Shown here: in pieces, positions 1 to 7,102 of the stretch | Layout of the letters: each line of letters begins with the position of its first letter | Position numbering within the stretch: the stretch's first letter is position 1 | Assembly: GCA_013330925.1 (NCBI GenBank) | Contig: DUHJ01000209.1 | Location: 1-9,770 of the forward strand | Direction: 5' to 3' | Source of the DNA: Candidatus Poseidoniaceae archaeon | GTDB taxonomy: Archaea > Thermoplasmatota > Poseidoniia > Poseidoniales > Poseidoniaceae | DNA: 9,770 nt | Notes under the pieces: model-generated | Told to the model about the DNA's origin: nothing | The model's input: only the letters and a program-made list of their open reading frames with translations | Databases searched by the model: none | Program-made: the position numbers and the translations under genes

Positions 1-3000
1 GGGGGCCAACCTGTGGACGATGCAGCGCTTCGAGCGATGGTGGGCTCGTTGGCAGAAGGGCCGGAATTGATCGATTTCCTGAACGAGCTGCGCACCGCGT
101 TGCTGGCTTGGCATGGGCACGTCCTGACGCGCGCAGAGCATCACGTCACGCCAAGCGAAACCAAATTGGGTCACACCCAAACCAGGTTCAGAGAATTGCG
201 CCGTTGGTGCAACGAGCCAATCCCTCAGGATGCATGGGAGCAACTGCGATGGTTGTACGGGGCCCTTCGGATCACCACCACCGGTACAAGCCTGACCAAA
301 GGGGTGTTCTCGTCCTTCTTCCCGAGAAACGCCTTGCCCAGCGACGGAGGCTGGCCGGCGGGATGTGGCGCACCCAAGCGCAGCAAGAACGCCGATACGG
401 CCAAGTTGACCTACATCGATGGACTTGAGGAACGCAAAGCGGCGGTGACGGCCCTGTTCGACCACCCTCAGCACCGTTGGTGGGCGACCCTTGCGGTGGT
501 GGCTCTGGAACTTGAACCGGGTTTGCCCTTCACCTTCATTCCCGGGGACGCCGACCTTTGGCCCTCGACCTTGGCTCACCCCCTGCCTGTGACGCCTCCG
601 GAAGGAGCCTTGTCCACAGGGGCGGCATTTGCGGCGGATTTGATGGAGGACTTGTTCCTGGTGCACGAAGCCAACGGGAGGGCCCTCAACGTCGTCAAGG
701 CCGAGCGTGGGCTCATCGATTTCGAAGACGTTCAACGCATGGCGGCCGACCTTTTGTTGGCACGTTGCCCAGAATCCGTCCGCAATGGAGACTGGCCCGC
801 TGACGTCGTGCATGCCTTGGATCATCCCGAGGTGCCTTCGGACGGGACGTCCGACGGCCCATGGACGGATGCCCACATTGAACGGGCCATCGTGTTGGCC
901 GGCGACGATGCGCTTCTCGTCGAGGACCTTCAGCGGCGATGGGCCCGACTGAAGCGTCTTCGCCGGGAGTTTCGCGCCTTCATCATCGATGAATTCCAAG
1001 ACACCAACCCTGCCCACCTCCGGCTCTTGGCCCGTCTTTGGGGGCCGAGGCAACGTTTGCCGGGCGAACCTGCAGGGCCCAAGAGCGCTTGGGACCCCAC
1101 CGTGTGCGTTGTCGGCGACATGAAGCAGTCGATCTACCGTTTCCGTCAGGCCGACGTGCGCGTGATGCGTTCGACCACGGACGCGATCCGCCGCATGAAC
1201 CGGCTCGAAGCCGACGAGCCTCGTTTGGACGCGTACCGCATCGAAGGCGCCGGACGCGACCCACGGCCTGAAGGCGACGGAGGCGACATTGGGGGTTACC
1301 ACCAAGCCACGGAACACACGACCGGGGGGAGCGGTCGCCCGTGGGGTGAAGTGCACTACGGCGTGCTGCGACCCGGCGTTCCCGCGAGCGCTGAAGTGAC
1401 GGAAAAGCGAAGCGAAGGGCACATCGAGATGGACGAGAATTTCCGCACGGCACCGGTGTTGATGAGCACCCTCAACGGCGTGTTCGAGACGGTGTTGGGC
1501 CCCTCAAGCCGTGGAATGGACGGCGACTGGTATGCAGATCCGCAGCCCTTGGAACCCGCGGGCACGGTGGACGGGACGCCACGAATGGAATGGTTGGTGC
1601 CGGTCCGCAGGGAAACGGAAGACGTCAGCGATGACCTTCTCGTGCCCCTGTCGCCCTTTGACGACCCCCGTTCCAAAGCGGTGCACCTCGAGAACGAGTT
1701 GATTGCCGCACGCATTTCGGCCTTGGTGACCGGGACCCCCATCCAGGTGAGCGACGAGGTGGAAGCTCCCTGCGACGGGCCGGTCGATCCGTCCGATGTG
1801 CTTGTGCTGGTGCACGCCCGCTCTCGCTCGGCTGACCTCGTGGATCGCTTGCGCTCCCGCGGTGTTCCCGTGATGGTGGACCGCCAAGGAAACTTGCTCG
1901 AACAACCCGTCGTGCTCCCCTTGGTCGCGGCCGTTGAGGCGCTGGCGCGTCCTGATTCAACCTACGCGTTGGCAGTCCTTGCCCGTTCTGCGGCCTTTGG
2001 GTTGAACGACGCAACCCTGCCGGACGCCTTCCAACGCTTGACGGCGTCTGGAAACGTGTGGGACGCGTTGACCGTCGCACCCGGCCATCACGGCGAAGTG
2101 GCTCGCCGCTGCCAAGCACTCGCGGCGTCAGGAGGCATACATGCGGTGGTGGACGCCTTACTCGACGAATCCGACCTCCTCGTGGCCCATTGCACCGACG
2201 CAGAGCGGCAACACGCAGAGCGTTTTGCCTTGATGTTGCGCGGGATGAGCATGGCCGAAGGGGGCGACCCTGTGGTCTTGCACGAGCGGCTTTCTGCCTT
2301 GTCGAACCTCCAACGTGACGGCCCCCCCGCCATCGTTGAACCCTCAGGTGGGGCGGTCGAAATCATGACCATTCACAATGCGAAGGGTCTGGAACGTGAC
2401 GTCGTGGTCGTGGCCGGGTTGTTCTCCGCAGGGCGTCAAGACCCGAGTCAAGAATCACGCGACAACGTGCGGGTATTGCCCGATTTGGTCGTGGCACGCC
2501 CCCGCCCATGGCTGTCCTTACCTGCTCCACAAGACGGGCTGTGGCGCATGGCCAAAGCCTTGGGCGATGCGCAGGCCAAAGCCGAACGTGCCCGCCAATT
2601 CTACGTGGCGTTGACCCGCGTTGAACGGCATCTGATCGTGGCGGGCGCACCGGAGAAGGCCACCGTGGACGCCAACGGTTGCCTGACCTTGCCGATCAGC
2701 GAAGCCGCCACGCGCACCTTTGGCGATCATTGGATGGAGGCCTTGATGGAGCTTGGGCGATCCGTCGATGGCGATGATTCACCGTGGTGCCCTGTGGCGG
2801 ATGAAGACGGGTCATCGCTGTGCATGAGCCCGACAGAATTGCTGGCCGACGCGGGCCTTGGACCAGACGCCATCCCCTCGTTGCTCGTCATCCACGACCC
2901 AACGGCCGCCTTGGACGCCGCTGCAACGACACCGTTGGGGCGTTTGGAAACGACACTTACGGCGCTGGAGGAGGGCGTGAACGTCCAGGCTGCCGAACCC

Positions 3001-4131
3001 ATCGAGGTCGACCACCGCCTCCGCGTCACGCCGCATGGTCTAGATGCGGCGAAGGCTTGCCCACGCCGTCACTGGCTGGAACGCGTCCGTGGTTGGAGGC
3101 CCGAAGCCTTCGGGCAGGTCACGACCGTGGACGAGGACGGCTTGGAACCCAAACCACGAACCAGCGACGTGGGCACGGGCGATGCGACCTGGCCGGTGCC
3201 GACGGTGTTCGGAACCATGGTGCACCGCGTTCTGGAATTGGGTCTGGAGAACCCTGTGAATGCCGCGGCAGATCCAGCCTTGCCCGCCTCATGGACGGGA
3301 CGTCAACCGGACCGCTTGCTCGATCAGGACGTCCTTCAGCGCGTGTTCGAAGAACACGGCATGGCCATTGAGGCGCACCCGCGCATCGCGGAACGCATGA
3401 TTCACCTGCTTGGGCTGATTCAACGCGGACGGTTGGGGCGCTTGGCCAGCGGCGAAGAGCAGCACGGCCGCGTGCTGGATGGGCTCCGTACCGAGCACCC
3501 CTTCTTTGCCACGTTGCAGGTGCCCGGTGACCCCGCTCCCATCACCTCATGGACCCGTGAAGGCCGCTCGGCCGTGGCCACCGTTCCCCGTCCAATCGCG
3601 GAAGTTGAGGGGCGGATGGACTTGGTCTTGGCCGTTCAACACGCTGAACATGGAGCATGCTTGCAGGTCGTGGACCTGAAGACCACCGGGTGCCTTGGCC
3701 CCTTCAATCCAGACGACGTCGCCTCGGGGCATCCTCTGCAAGACCTCAGCGGCATCGGTGAAGACGGCCGTACCCAAGCAGAGCGGGATGAATTGTCGCA
3801 CTATGCGTTGCAACTCACGCTCTACTCCATGGCGCTTGAAGCGCAAGAATCAGCCCGCTCCGAGGGTCAACGGAGGCGAGTCTTGCCTCCAGCGTTGTTG
3901 GTGGCCGCATCGGGCAGATTGGTGGAGATGACCGTGGACGAATACACCGTTCACCGGACCGAAGCAGAGCGGTTGATGCGATGGAAGGTCCAGGTGTCCG
4001 TGGACCCTGAATCTGTACCGGAGCCAGAACGTCTCCCGGCCGATGCGGCTGAACCGTGCAAGAAATGCCCCTTCCACCGTGGTGGCATTCGCCTTTGTGG
4101 GCCGCAAGGTGTTGACCTAGGACCTCAGTGA
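1..4131 (+). CDS. UvrD/AddA-type helicase with C-terminal PD-(D/E)XK nuclease, 5' partial
   Basis: The frame is open to base 1, so the protein begins upstream; the GTG at 13 is only the first start codon visible. Residues are numbered from it. Superfamily 1 motifs appear in order: an AddA-like DFED segment (236-239), motif II DEFQD (326-330), motif III GDMKQS (368-373), motif IV NFR (476-478), motif V TIHNAKGLE (786-794) and motif VI ending in R869. Walker A and motif Ia are missing because they lie before the window. The C-terminal nuclease keeps H1071 and E1075, D1203, D1221 with K1223, and Q1267/Y1271, the usual PD-(D/E)XK set, so it looks active. C1016 and C1349, C1352, C1362 fit an iron-sulfur staple as in AddB and Cas4-type nucleases. 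The expected role is ATP-driven unwinding and resection of DNA ends for recombination. An AddB-like partner could lie upstream. Its last 7 bases overlap the convergent methyltransferase gene. Confidence 0.93.
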   Translation, partial: GGQPVDDAALRAMVGSLAEGPELIDFLNELRTALLAWHGHVLTRAEHHVTPSETKLGHTQTRFRELRRWCNEPIPQDAWEQLRWLYGALRITTTGTSLTKGVFSSFFPRNALPSDGGWPAGCGAPKRSKNADTAKLTYIDGLEERKAAVTALFDHPQHRWWATLAVVALELEPGLPFTFIPGDADLWPSTLAHPLPVTPPEGALSTGAAFAADLMEDLFLVHEANGRALNVVKAERGLIDFEDVQRMAADLLLARCPESVRNGDWPADVVHALDHPEVPSDGTSDGPWTDAHIERAIVLAGDDALLVEDLQRRWARLKRLRREFRAFIIDEFQDTNPAHLRLLARLWGPRQRLPGEPAGPKSAWDPTVCVVGDMKQSIYRFRQADVRVMRSTTDAIRRMNRLEADEPRLDAYRIEGAGRDPRPEGDGGDIGGYHQATEHTTGGSGRPWGEVHYGVLRPGVPASAEVTEKRSEGHIEMDENFRTAPVLMSTLNGVFETVLGPSSRGMDGDWYADPQPLEPAGTVDGTPRMEWLVPVRRETEDVSDDLLVPLSPFDDPRSKAVHLENELIAARISALVTGTPIQVSDEVEAPCDGPVDPSDVLVLVHARSRSADLVDRLRSRGVPVMVDRQGNLLEQPVVLPLVAAVEALARPDSTYALAVLARSAAFGLNDATLPDAFQRLTASGNVWDALTVAPGHHGEVARRCQALAASGGIHAVVDALLDESDLLVAHCTDAERQHAERFALMLRGMSMAEGGDPVVLHERLSALSNLQRDGPPAIVEPSGGAVEIMTIHNAKGLERDVVVVAGLFSAGRQDPSQESRDNVRVLPDLVVARPRPWLSLPAPQDGLWRMAKALGDAQAKAERARQFYVALTRVERHLIVAGAPEKATVDANGCLTLPISEAATRTFGDHWMEALMELGRSVDGDDSPWCPVADEDGSSLCMSPTELLADAGLGPDAIPSLLVIHDPTAALDAAATTPLGRLETTLTALEEGVNVQAAEPIEVDHRLRVTPHGLDAAKACPRRHWLERVRGWRPEAFGQVTTVDEDGLEPKPRTSDVGTGDATWPVPTVFGTMVHRVLELGLENPVNAAADPALPASWTGRQPDRLLDQDVLQRVFEEHGMAIEAHPRIAERMIHLLGLIQRGRLGRLASGEEQHGRVLDGLRTEHPFFATLQVPGDPAPITSWTREGRSAVATVPRPIAEVEGRMDLVLAVQHAEHGACLQVVDLKTTGCLGPFNPDDVASGHPLQDLSGIGEDGRTQAERDELSHYALQLTLYSMALEAQESARSEGQRRRVLPPALLVAASGRLVEMTVDEYTVHRTEAERLMRWKVQVSVDPESVPEPERLPADAAEPCKKCPFHRGGIRLCGPQGVDLGPQ

Positions 4132-4748
4132 GGGCAGCGGCCGGCGATGACCAACGTCCCCGGGTCGCCTGCAGCGCGCCAGGTTTCGACGTCCTCGAAC
4201 CCTGCGTTCGTCCATGCTTCGAGCCACGCTGCCTCGGAAAGGGTGGTCATGTGAACGCCCACCTTCTCCGGCCAATCGAGGCTGTCCTCATGCTCGGCGT
4301 AGTGGTCGACACCGACCACGGCCCAGCCACCAGGCTGGAGCCATGATTCACGGAAGGTAGCAAGCATCGCGGCAGGGTCATGCAGGTAGTACAGCACCTC
4401 CATGGAGACGAGCAGATCGAAGCGACCTTCTGGCGCCCAATCGGGAAGCATGGCGTGGTGATAGTGGCCCTCAGGGTCAATGCGCTTCGCCTTCTCGATC
4501 ATCCCAGGCGCACCATCCACCCCTTCGGCATGCGAACAGAAGGGCATCGCGGCGAGTTGACGGACGACCCAGCCGTTGCCGCAGCCCACGTCGATGGCCC
4601 GGAAGCTCCGCCCCAGTTCAGCGGTGCGGGTCAGCCCGAAGGCAAGCATTTCGCCAACGGCAGGGGCATGACCTCGCTCCATGCCTTCGTCACGGCCTGC
4701 TTCGGCCCAGTCGCTGAACACGTCCACCGCGGGTCGCACGTCCGTCAT
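4125..4748 (-). CDS. class I SAM-dependent methyltransferase
   Basis: This 207-residue protein has a Rossmann-fold methyltransferase core. Motif I is IDVGCGNGW (52-60), the acidic residue at the end of strand 2 is D78 within GVDGAPGMIEKA, and FDLLVSMEVLYYLHDP (110-125) is the strand 4 region typical of methyltransferase type 11/12 domains. LQPGG (137-141) precedes strand 5. The substrate cannot be told from sequence: small molecules, lipids, quinones and proteins are all possible. The ATG at 4748 was chosen because the protein then has a normal short N-terminal helix before motif I. An in-frame ATG at 4769 would add seven residues. The frame stays open much further, to 5408, but that part is antisense to the peptidase gene and is not conserved-looking. 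The gene converges on the helicase gene with a 7-base overlap and diverges from the peptidase gene. Confidence 0.88.
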   Translation of the reverse strand: MTDVRPAVDVFSDWAEAGRDEGMERGHAPAVGEMLAFGLTRTAELGRSFRAIDVGCGNGWVVRQLAAMPFCSHAEGVDGAPGMIEKAKRIDPEGHYHHAMLPDWAPEGRFDLLVSMEVLYYLHDPAAMLATFRESWLQPGGWAVVGVDHYAEHEDSLDWPEKVGVHMTTLSEAAWLEAWTNAGFEDVETWRAAGDPGTLVIAGRCPH

Positions 4749-4823
4749 GCGCGTGCCTTCGGGCTGCATCGCATCATCTTGGTGGTGCAAAACACCATCA
4801 CGCCCCCGACGGGTTGCACGGTC
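4749..4823. promoter_or_regulatory. divergent intergenic region with short inverted repeat
   Basis: This 75-base gap must hold the start signals for both the methyltransferase (minus) and the peptidase (plus). It contains a 5-base inverted repeat, TGGTG at 4783-4787 and CACCA at 4793-4797, around a CAAAA centre. No convincing TATA box or Shine-Dalgarno site is visible for the peptidase gene. The repeat could be an operator, but arms this short can arise by chance. Confidence 0.3.
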
Positions 4824-5780
4824 ATGGCGGACCTTGACGACGTGCTGCACCCTCGTATCGAACCTCACCTCGAAGGCATGCTGGAGGTCACTGACCTGCA
4901 CACCGTGGCGTGGGAAGTTTCTGGAAATCCCGAGGGGACGACGGTGCTCGTCATCCATGGCGGCCCAGGCGGCGGCAGCCAACCCGATTACCGGCGTTAC
5001 TTCGACCCAAACCATTGGCGCATCGTGCAGTTCGATCAGCGCGGCTGCGGCCGCTCGACGCCGTGGGCCGAACTCGAGGACAACACCACCATGGCGTCGG
5101 TCTCCGACATCGAGCGGCTCCGCGAACACCTCGGCATCGAGACATGGGTGGTGTTCGGCGGCTCGTGGGGCTCTTCGCTGTCCCTCATCTACGCCCAGCA
5201 TCACCCTGACAGGGTTCAGCACCTTGTGTTGCGCGGCATTTTCCTGTGCCGTGAAAGCGAATTCGCATGGTTCTACCAAGAGGGCGCGAGCCACATCTTC
5301 CCCGACGCGTTTGAGGGCTACCGCAACCACATTCCCGAAGCAGAGCGCGGTGACCTCATGCGCGCCTATCACGCTCGTCTGACCTCGGAGGATGAAGCCG
5401 CTCGGCACGCTGCGGCCAGGGAATGGACCCGCTGGGAAATGGCGACCAGTTACCTGATTCCGAAGGCCTCAGCGGAACTCAAGGCGGACGATCTGCAGTT
5501 CGCTGTGGCCTTCGCACGCATCGAATGCCATTACTTCACGAACGGGATTTTCATGCCGGACAATTTCATTCTGGATCACGTCGATCGCCTGTCCGGCATC
5601 CCCATCGACATCGTCCAAGGACGCTACGACGTGGTTTGCCCAACGCGCAGCGCGTGGGATTTGCACACGGCGGCACCGCACAGCAGGTTGCACATCATCG
5701 GCGACGCCGGGCATTCGATGACCGAGCCGCCCATTGCAGCAAAACTGGTGTCCATCATGAACGGCCTTCAGGAAGGCTGA
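4824..5780 (+). CDS. pip: proline iminopeptidase (alpha/beta hydrolase, S33)
   Basis: The 318-residue protein matches the bacterial-type prolyl aminopeptidase family nearly end to end; the usual length is about 310-320. It has the oxyanion-hole motif HGGPGGG (45-51), the diagnostic DQRGCGRS segment, and the nucleophile elbow GGSWGS (112-117) with S114. D269 in GRYDVVCP and H297 in DAGHS complete the triad. The cap contains WFYQEGAS, and FARIECHYF sits before the acidic triad residue; both are typical of this family. The enzyme removes N-terminal proline from peptides in the cytoplasm, and no signal peptide is seen. The start was set at ATG 4824, giving MADLDDVLHPRIEP, which aligns with family N-termini. 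The reading frame stays open upstream across the methyltransferase antisense, which is not part of the protein. Its last 13 bases overlap the convergent regulator gene. Confidence 0.95.
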   Translation: MADLDDVLHPRIEPHLEGMLEVTDLHTVAWEVSGNPEGTTVLVIHGGPGGGSQPDYRRYFDPNHWRIVQFDQRGCGRSTPWAELEDNTTMASVSDIERLREHLGIETWVVFGGSWGSSLSLIYAQHHPDRVQHLVLRGIFLCRESEFAWFYQEGASHIFPDAFEGYRNHIPEAERGDLMRAYHARLTSEDEAARHAAAREWTRWEMATSYLIPKASAELKADDLQFAVAFARIECHYFTNGIFMPDNFILDHVDRLSGIPIDIVQGRYDVVCPTRSAWDLHTAAPHSRLHIIGDAGHSMTEPPIAAKLVSIMNGLQEG

Positions 5781-6088
5781 GCAGCCACCCAATTGAACAG
5801 GTTGTGGAAAATGGGGCTGAGTGTTTTCGCCTTCTCAGTGAGGGCATAGAAGCCCGACCCTTCTTCCCTGTCCGCTTGCTCGATGAGACCATACGCGTGC
5901 AATTCCTTGAGGCGTCGTGACACCGTTGTTGAGGTCCCGTCCACGTAGCGTTTGAGGTCGGTGAACCGCACAGGGCGCACGTGTTGATCGAGCACGAGCA
6001 TGACATGAAGGGCCTTGGAACGGGTCAACACTTCCAACAGTTCATCCATTTGGGCATACGCGGGGTCACACGCCGAATCTTGGTCCAT
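5768..6088 (-). CDS. HxlR-like winged-helix transcriptional regulator
   Basis: This 106-residue protein is a single winged-helix DNA-binding domain. RFTDLKRYV (41-49) is the first HTH helix, STTVSRRLKELHAYGLIEQ (53-71) is the recognition helix and following turn, and the wing runs through REEGSGFYALTEKAKTL (74-90). The pattern resembles the HxlR family (RFxELxR, SRRLKELxxxGL, YxLTEKG). Its only cysteine, C7, lies a short way before the first helix, where HxlR regulators often carry a redox-sensing cysteine. The start at 6088 is preceded by GGTGG at 6093-6097 and gives a family-like length; an in-frame ATG at 6163 would add 25 residues with no family character. It is divergent from the coiled-coil operon and convergent with the peptidase gene, so it could control either one or itself. 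ArsR or MarR-type affiliation is a less likely alternative. Confidence 0.85.
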   Translation of the reverse strand: MDQDSACDPAYAQMDELLEVLTRSKALHVMLVLDQHVRPVRFTDLKRYVDGTSTTVSRRLKELHAYGLIEQADREEGSGFYALTEKAKTLSPIFHNLFNWVAAQPS

Positions 6089-6117
6089 GGTCCCACCGAT
6101 TCGACGTTCATGCGGGT

Positions 6118-6127
6118 GCCAAATAAA
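6118..6127 (-). promoter_or_regulatory. candidate TATA box for the HxlR-like regulator
   Basis: On the minus strand this reads GGTTTATTTGG-like sequence, the most AT-rich element of the gap. It is centred about 35 bases upstream of the regulator ATG at 6088, which would place transcription start about 10 bases before the start codon. This spacing is normal for archaeal promoters. The match to a consensus TATA box is only partial. Confidence 0.35.
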
Positions 6128-6143
6128 CCGCAAGTTACGCCAA

Positions 6144-6151
6144 TGGTACCA
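6144..6151. promoter_or_regulatory. 8-bp palindrome, candidate operator
   Basis: TGGTACCA is a perfect 8-base palindrome lying just upstream of the candidate TATA box of the regulator gene. The position fits an operator for autoregulation by the winged-helix dimer. The evidence is only symmetry and place. Confidence 0.25.
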
Positions 6152-6173
6152 AACGCGCTTCATTCACCAAAAG

Positions 6174-6193
6174 CGACGCGTCGGAGGCGTCGG
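6174..6193. repeat. 10-bp palindrome overlapping a 7-bp direct repeat
   Basis: CGACGCGTCG at 6174-6183 is a perfect 10-base palindrome. It overlaps two direct copies of GCGTCGG, at 6178-6184 and 6187-6193, spaced 9 bases apart. The site is 55-75 bases upstream of the coiled-coil gene start, in the range of an upstream control element for that operon. GC-rich background makes chance occurrence possible. Confidence 0.3.
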
Positions 6194-6247
6194 CTTCATA
6201 GGGTGGTGGACGGTCGAACAGGTGAGCATAGTCTCGGGTGGATGACC

Positions 6248-7102
6248 ATGAGCGACGAAGGCACCGTGACCGACGAGGTCCGCATCCGCGAGCTTGAACA
6301 AGCCCTTGAGACCGAAACGGACCGTCTGAAGAAGCTCTACGCCGCTTACGAGCAGCAGGAAAAAGAGTTCTTGGACGCCAAGGCAGAAATCGAGGTTCTT
6401 GAGAAGGAGATCGTCGATCGTGAGATCGAAAAAGAGGCCATGGAAAACATCCTGATGGAGAAGGAGCTCAAACTCCGCGAACTGGAAATGTCCTCCACCA
6501 AATCCGCCAAGCGCGTTGAGCACCTTGAGCCGGAACTTGAGAAGATGGAAGAGAAGTACACCCGTGAGAAGGATCGACTGGGGAAGGTCTTCGCCATCGC
6601 CGAAGAACTCGACAACGACCTGAAGCTTGCCGTGACCGAAATGCAGGCACGCGACGGTTGGTACGTGGCGCACATGTCCCTGTTTGAGGACCTCAACAAG
6701 GCCATCCAAGAGCGGTACGAGATGATCGAACAGGCCGTTGAAGCCGAGCGTGCGGCTCAGCAGAAGGCCGACGCCTTCGTTGAGCGCATGGACTCCATGG
6801 TCGAAGCCCGCGCCGCCGAGATGACCATCGAGGAAGCGGAAGGTGCGATTGCCGAGGAAGCCGAATCCACGTCCTCAGAAGACGAGATCGTCGTCCCCGT
6901 TGGCGTCGTCGAAGTTGCCATCTCGCCAGGCCCAGACGGGCAATACGGCACCGACGACGACGAAGTCGAGGTTCGCTCCCGCTCCAGCAACACCGACGAG
7001 GATGCCTCGGAAGAGGAGGCCACGTCCGAGGACGCGCCGGCTGAAGAAGCCGAAGAAACCGCCACCTGGGACGACGGTGAAGACCCCTGGGACGGAGCGT
7101 GA
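6248..7102 (+). CDS. acidic coiled-coil protein of unknown function
   Basis: No family was recognised. The 284-residue protein has a long charged helix from about residue 10 to 133, rich in Glu, Lys, Leu and Arg with heptad-like spacing. A second helical stretch (about 143-198) is rich in Ala and Glu. A short hydrophobic segment, IVVPVGVVEVAI (214-225), is followed by PGPDGQYGTDDDE (227-239), an Asp/Gly loop of calcium-loop appearance, and a very acidic tail (246-284) ending DDGEDPWDGA. There is no signal peptide or transmembrane segment, so it is probably cytoplasmic. The start at ATG 6248 was preferred because GGTGG lies 6 bases upstream; ATG 6242 in the same frame would add two residues. 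It is first in the operon and overlaps the next gene by 4 bases. A scaffold or membrane-associated adaptor role is possible but unproven. Confidence 0.85.
   Translation: MSDEGTVTDEVRIRELEQALETETDRLKKLYAAYEQQEKEFLDAKAEIEVLEKEIVDREIEKEAMENILMEKELKLRELEMSSTKSAKRVEHLEPELEKMEEKYTREKDRLGKVFAIAEELDNDLKLAVTEMQARDGWYVAHMSLFEDLNKAIQERYEMIEQAVEAERAAQQKADAFVERMDSMVEARAAEMTIEEAEGAIAEEAESTSSEDEIVVPVGVVEVAISPGPDGQYGTDDDEVEVRSRSSNTDEDASEEEATSEDAPAEEAEETATWDDGEDPWDGA

Noticed and set aside
983..1453. Arg-rich minus-strand frame of 156 residues inside the helicase gene
   Set aside because: It is the antisense shadow of helicase motifs II to IV and shows no family features.
3058..4098. A separate Cas4 or CRISPR-linked nuclease gene
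   Set aside because: The nuclease is in frame with the helicase with no stop or start signal between them, and no repeat array or cas gene is present.
4380..4823. Upstream extension of the peptidase frame to a 466-residue protein
   Set aside because: The extra 148 residues are antisense to the methyltransferase core, and the family N-terminus matches from ATG 4824.
4749..5408. Upstream extension of the methyltransferase frame to a 427-residue protein
   Set aside because: The added part is exactly antisense to the well-supported peptidase and has no methyltransferase family character; GC-rich codon use keeps the antisense frame open.
5981..6247. Upstream extension of the coiled-coil gene to 373 residues
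   Set aside because: It would run through the regulator's coding region and the promoter gap; the extension has no coiled-coil character, and GGTGG supports ATG 6248.
6164..6709. Leu-rich minus-strand frame of 181 residues resembling a membrane protein
   Set aside because: It is the reverse complement of the Glu/Lys codons of the coiled coil, which read as Leu, Phe and Val; it is an artefact.
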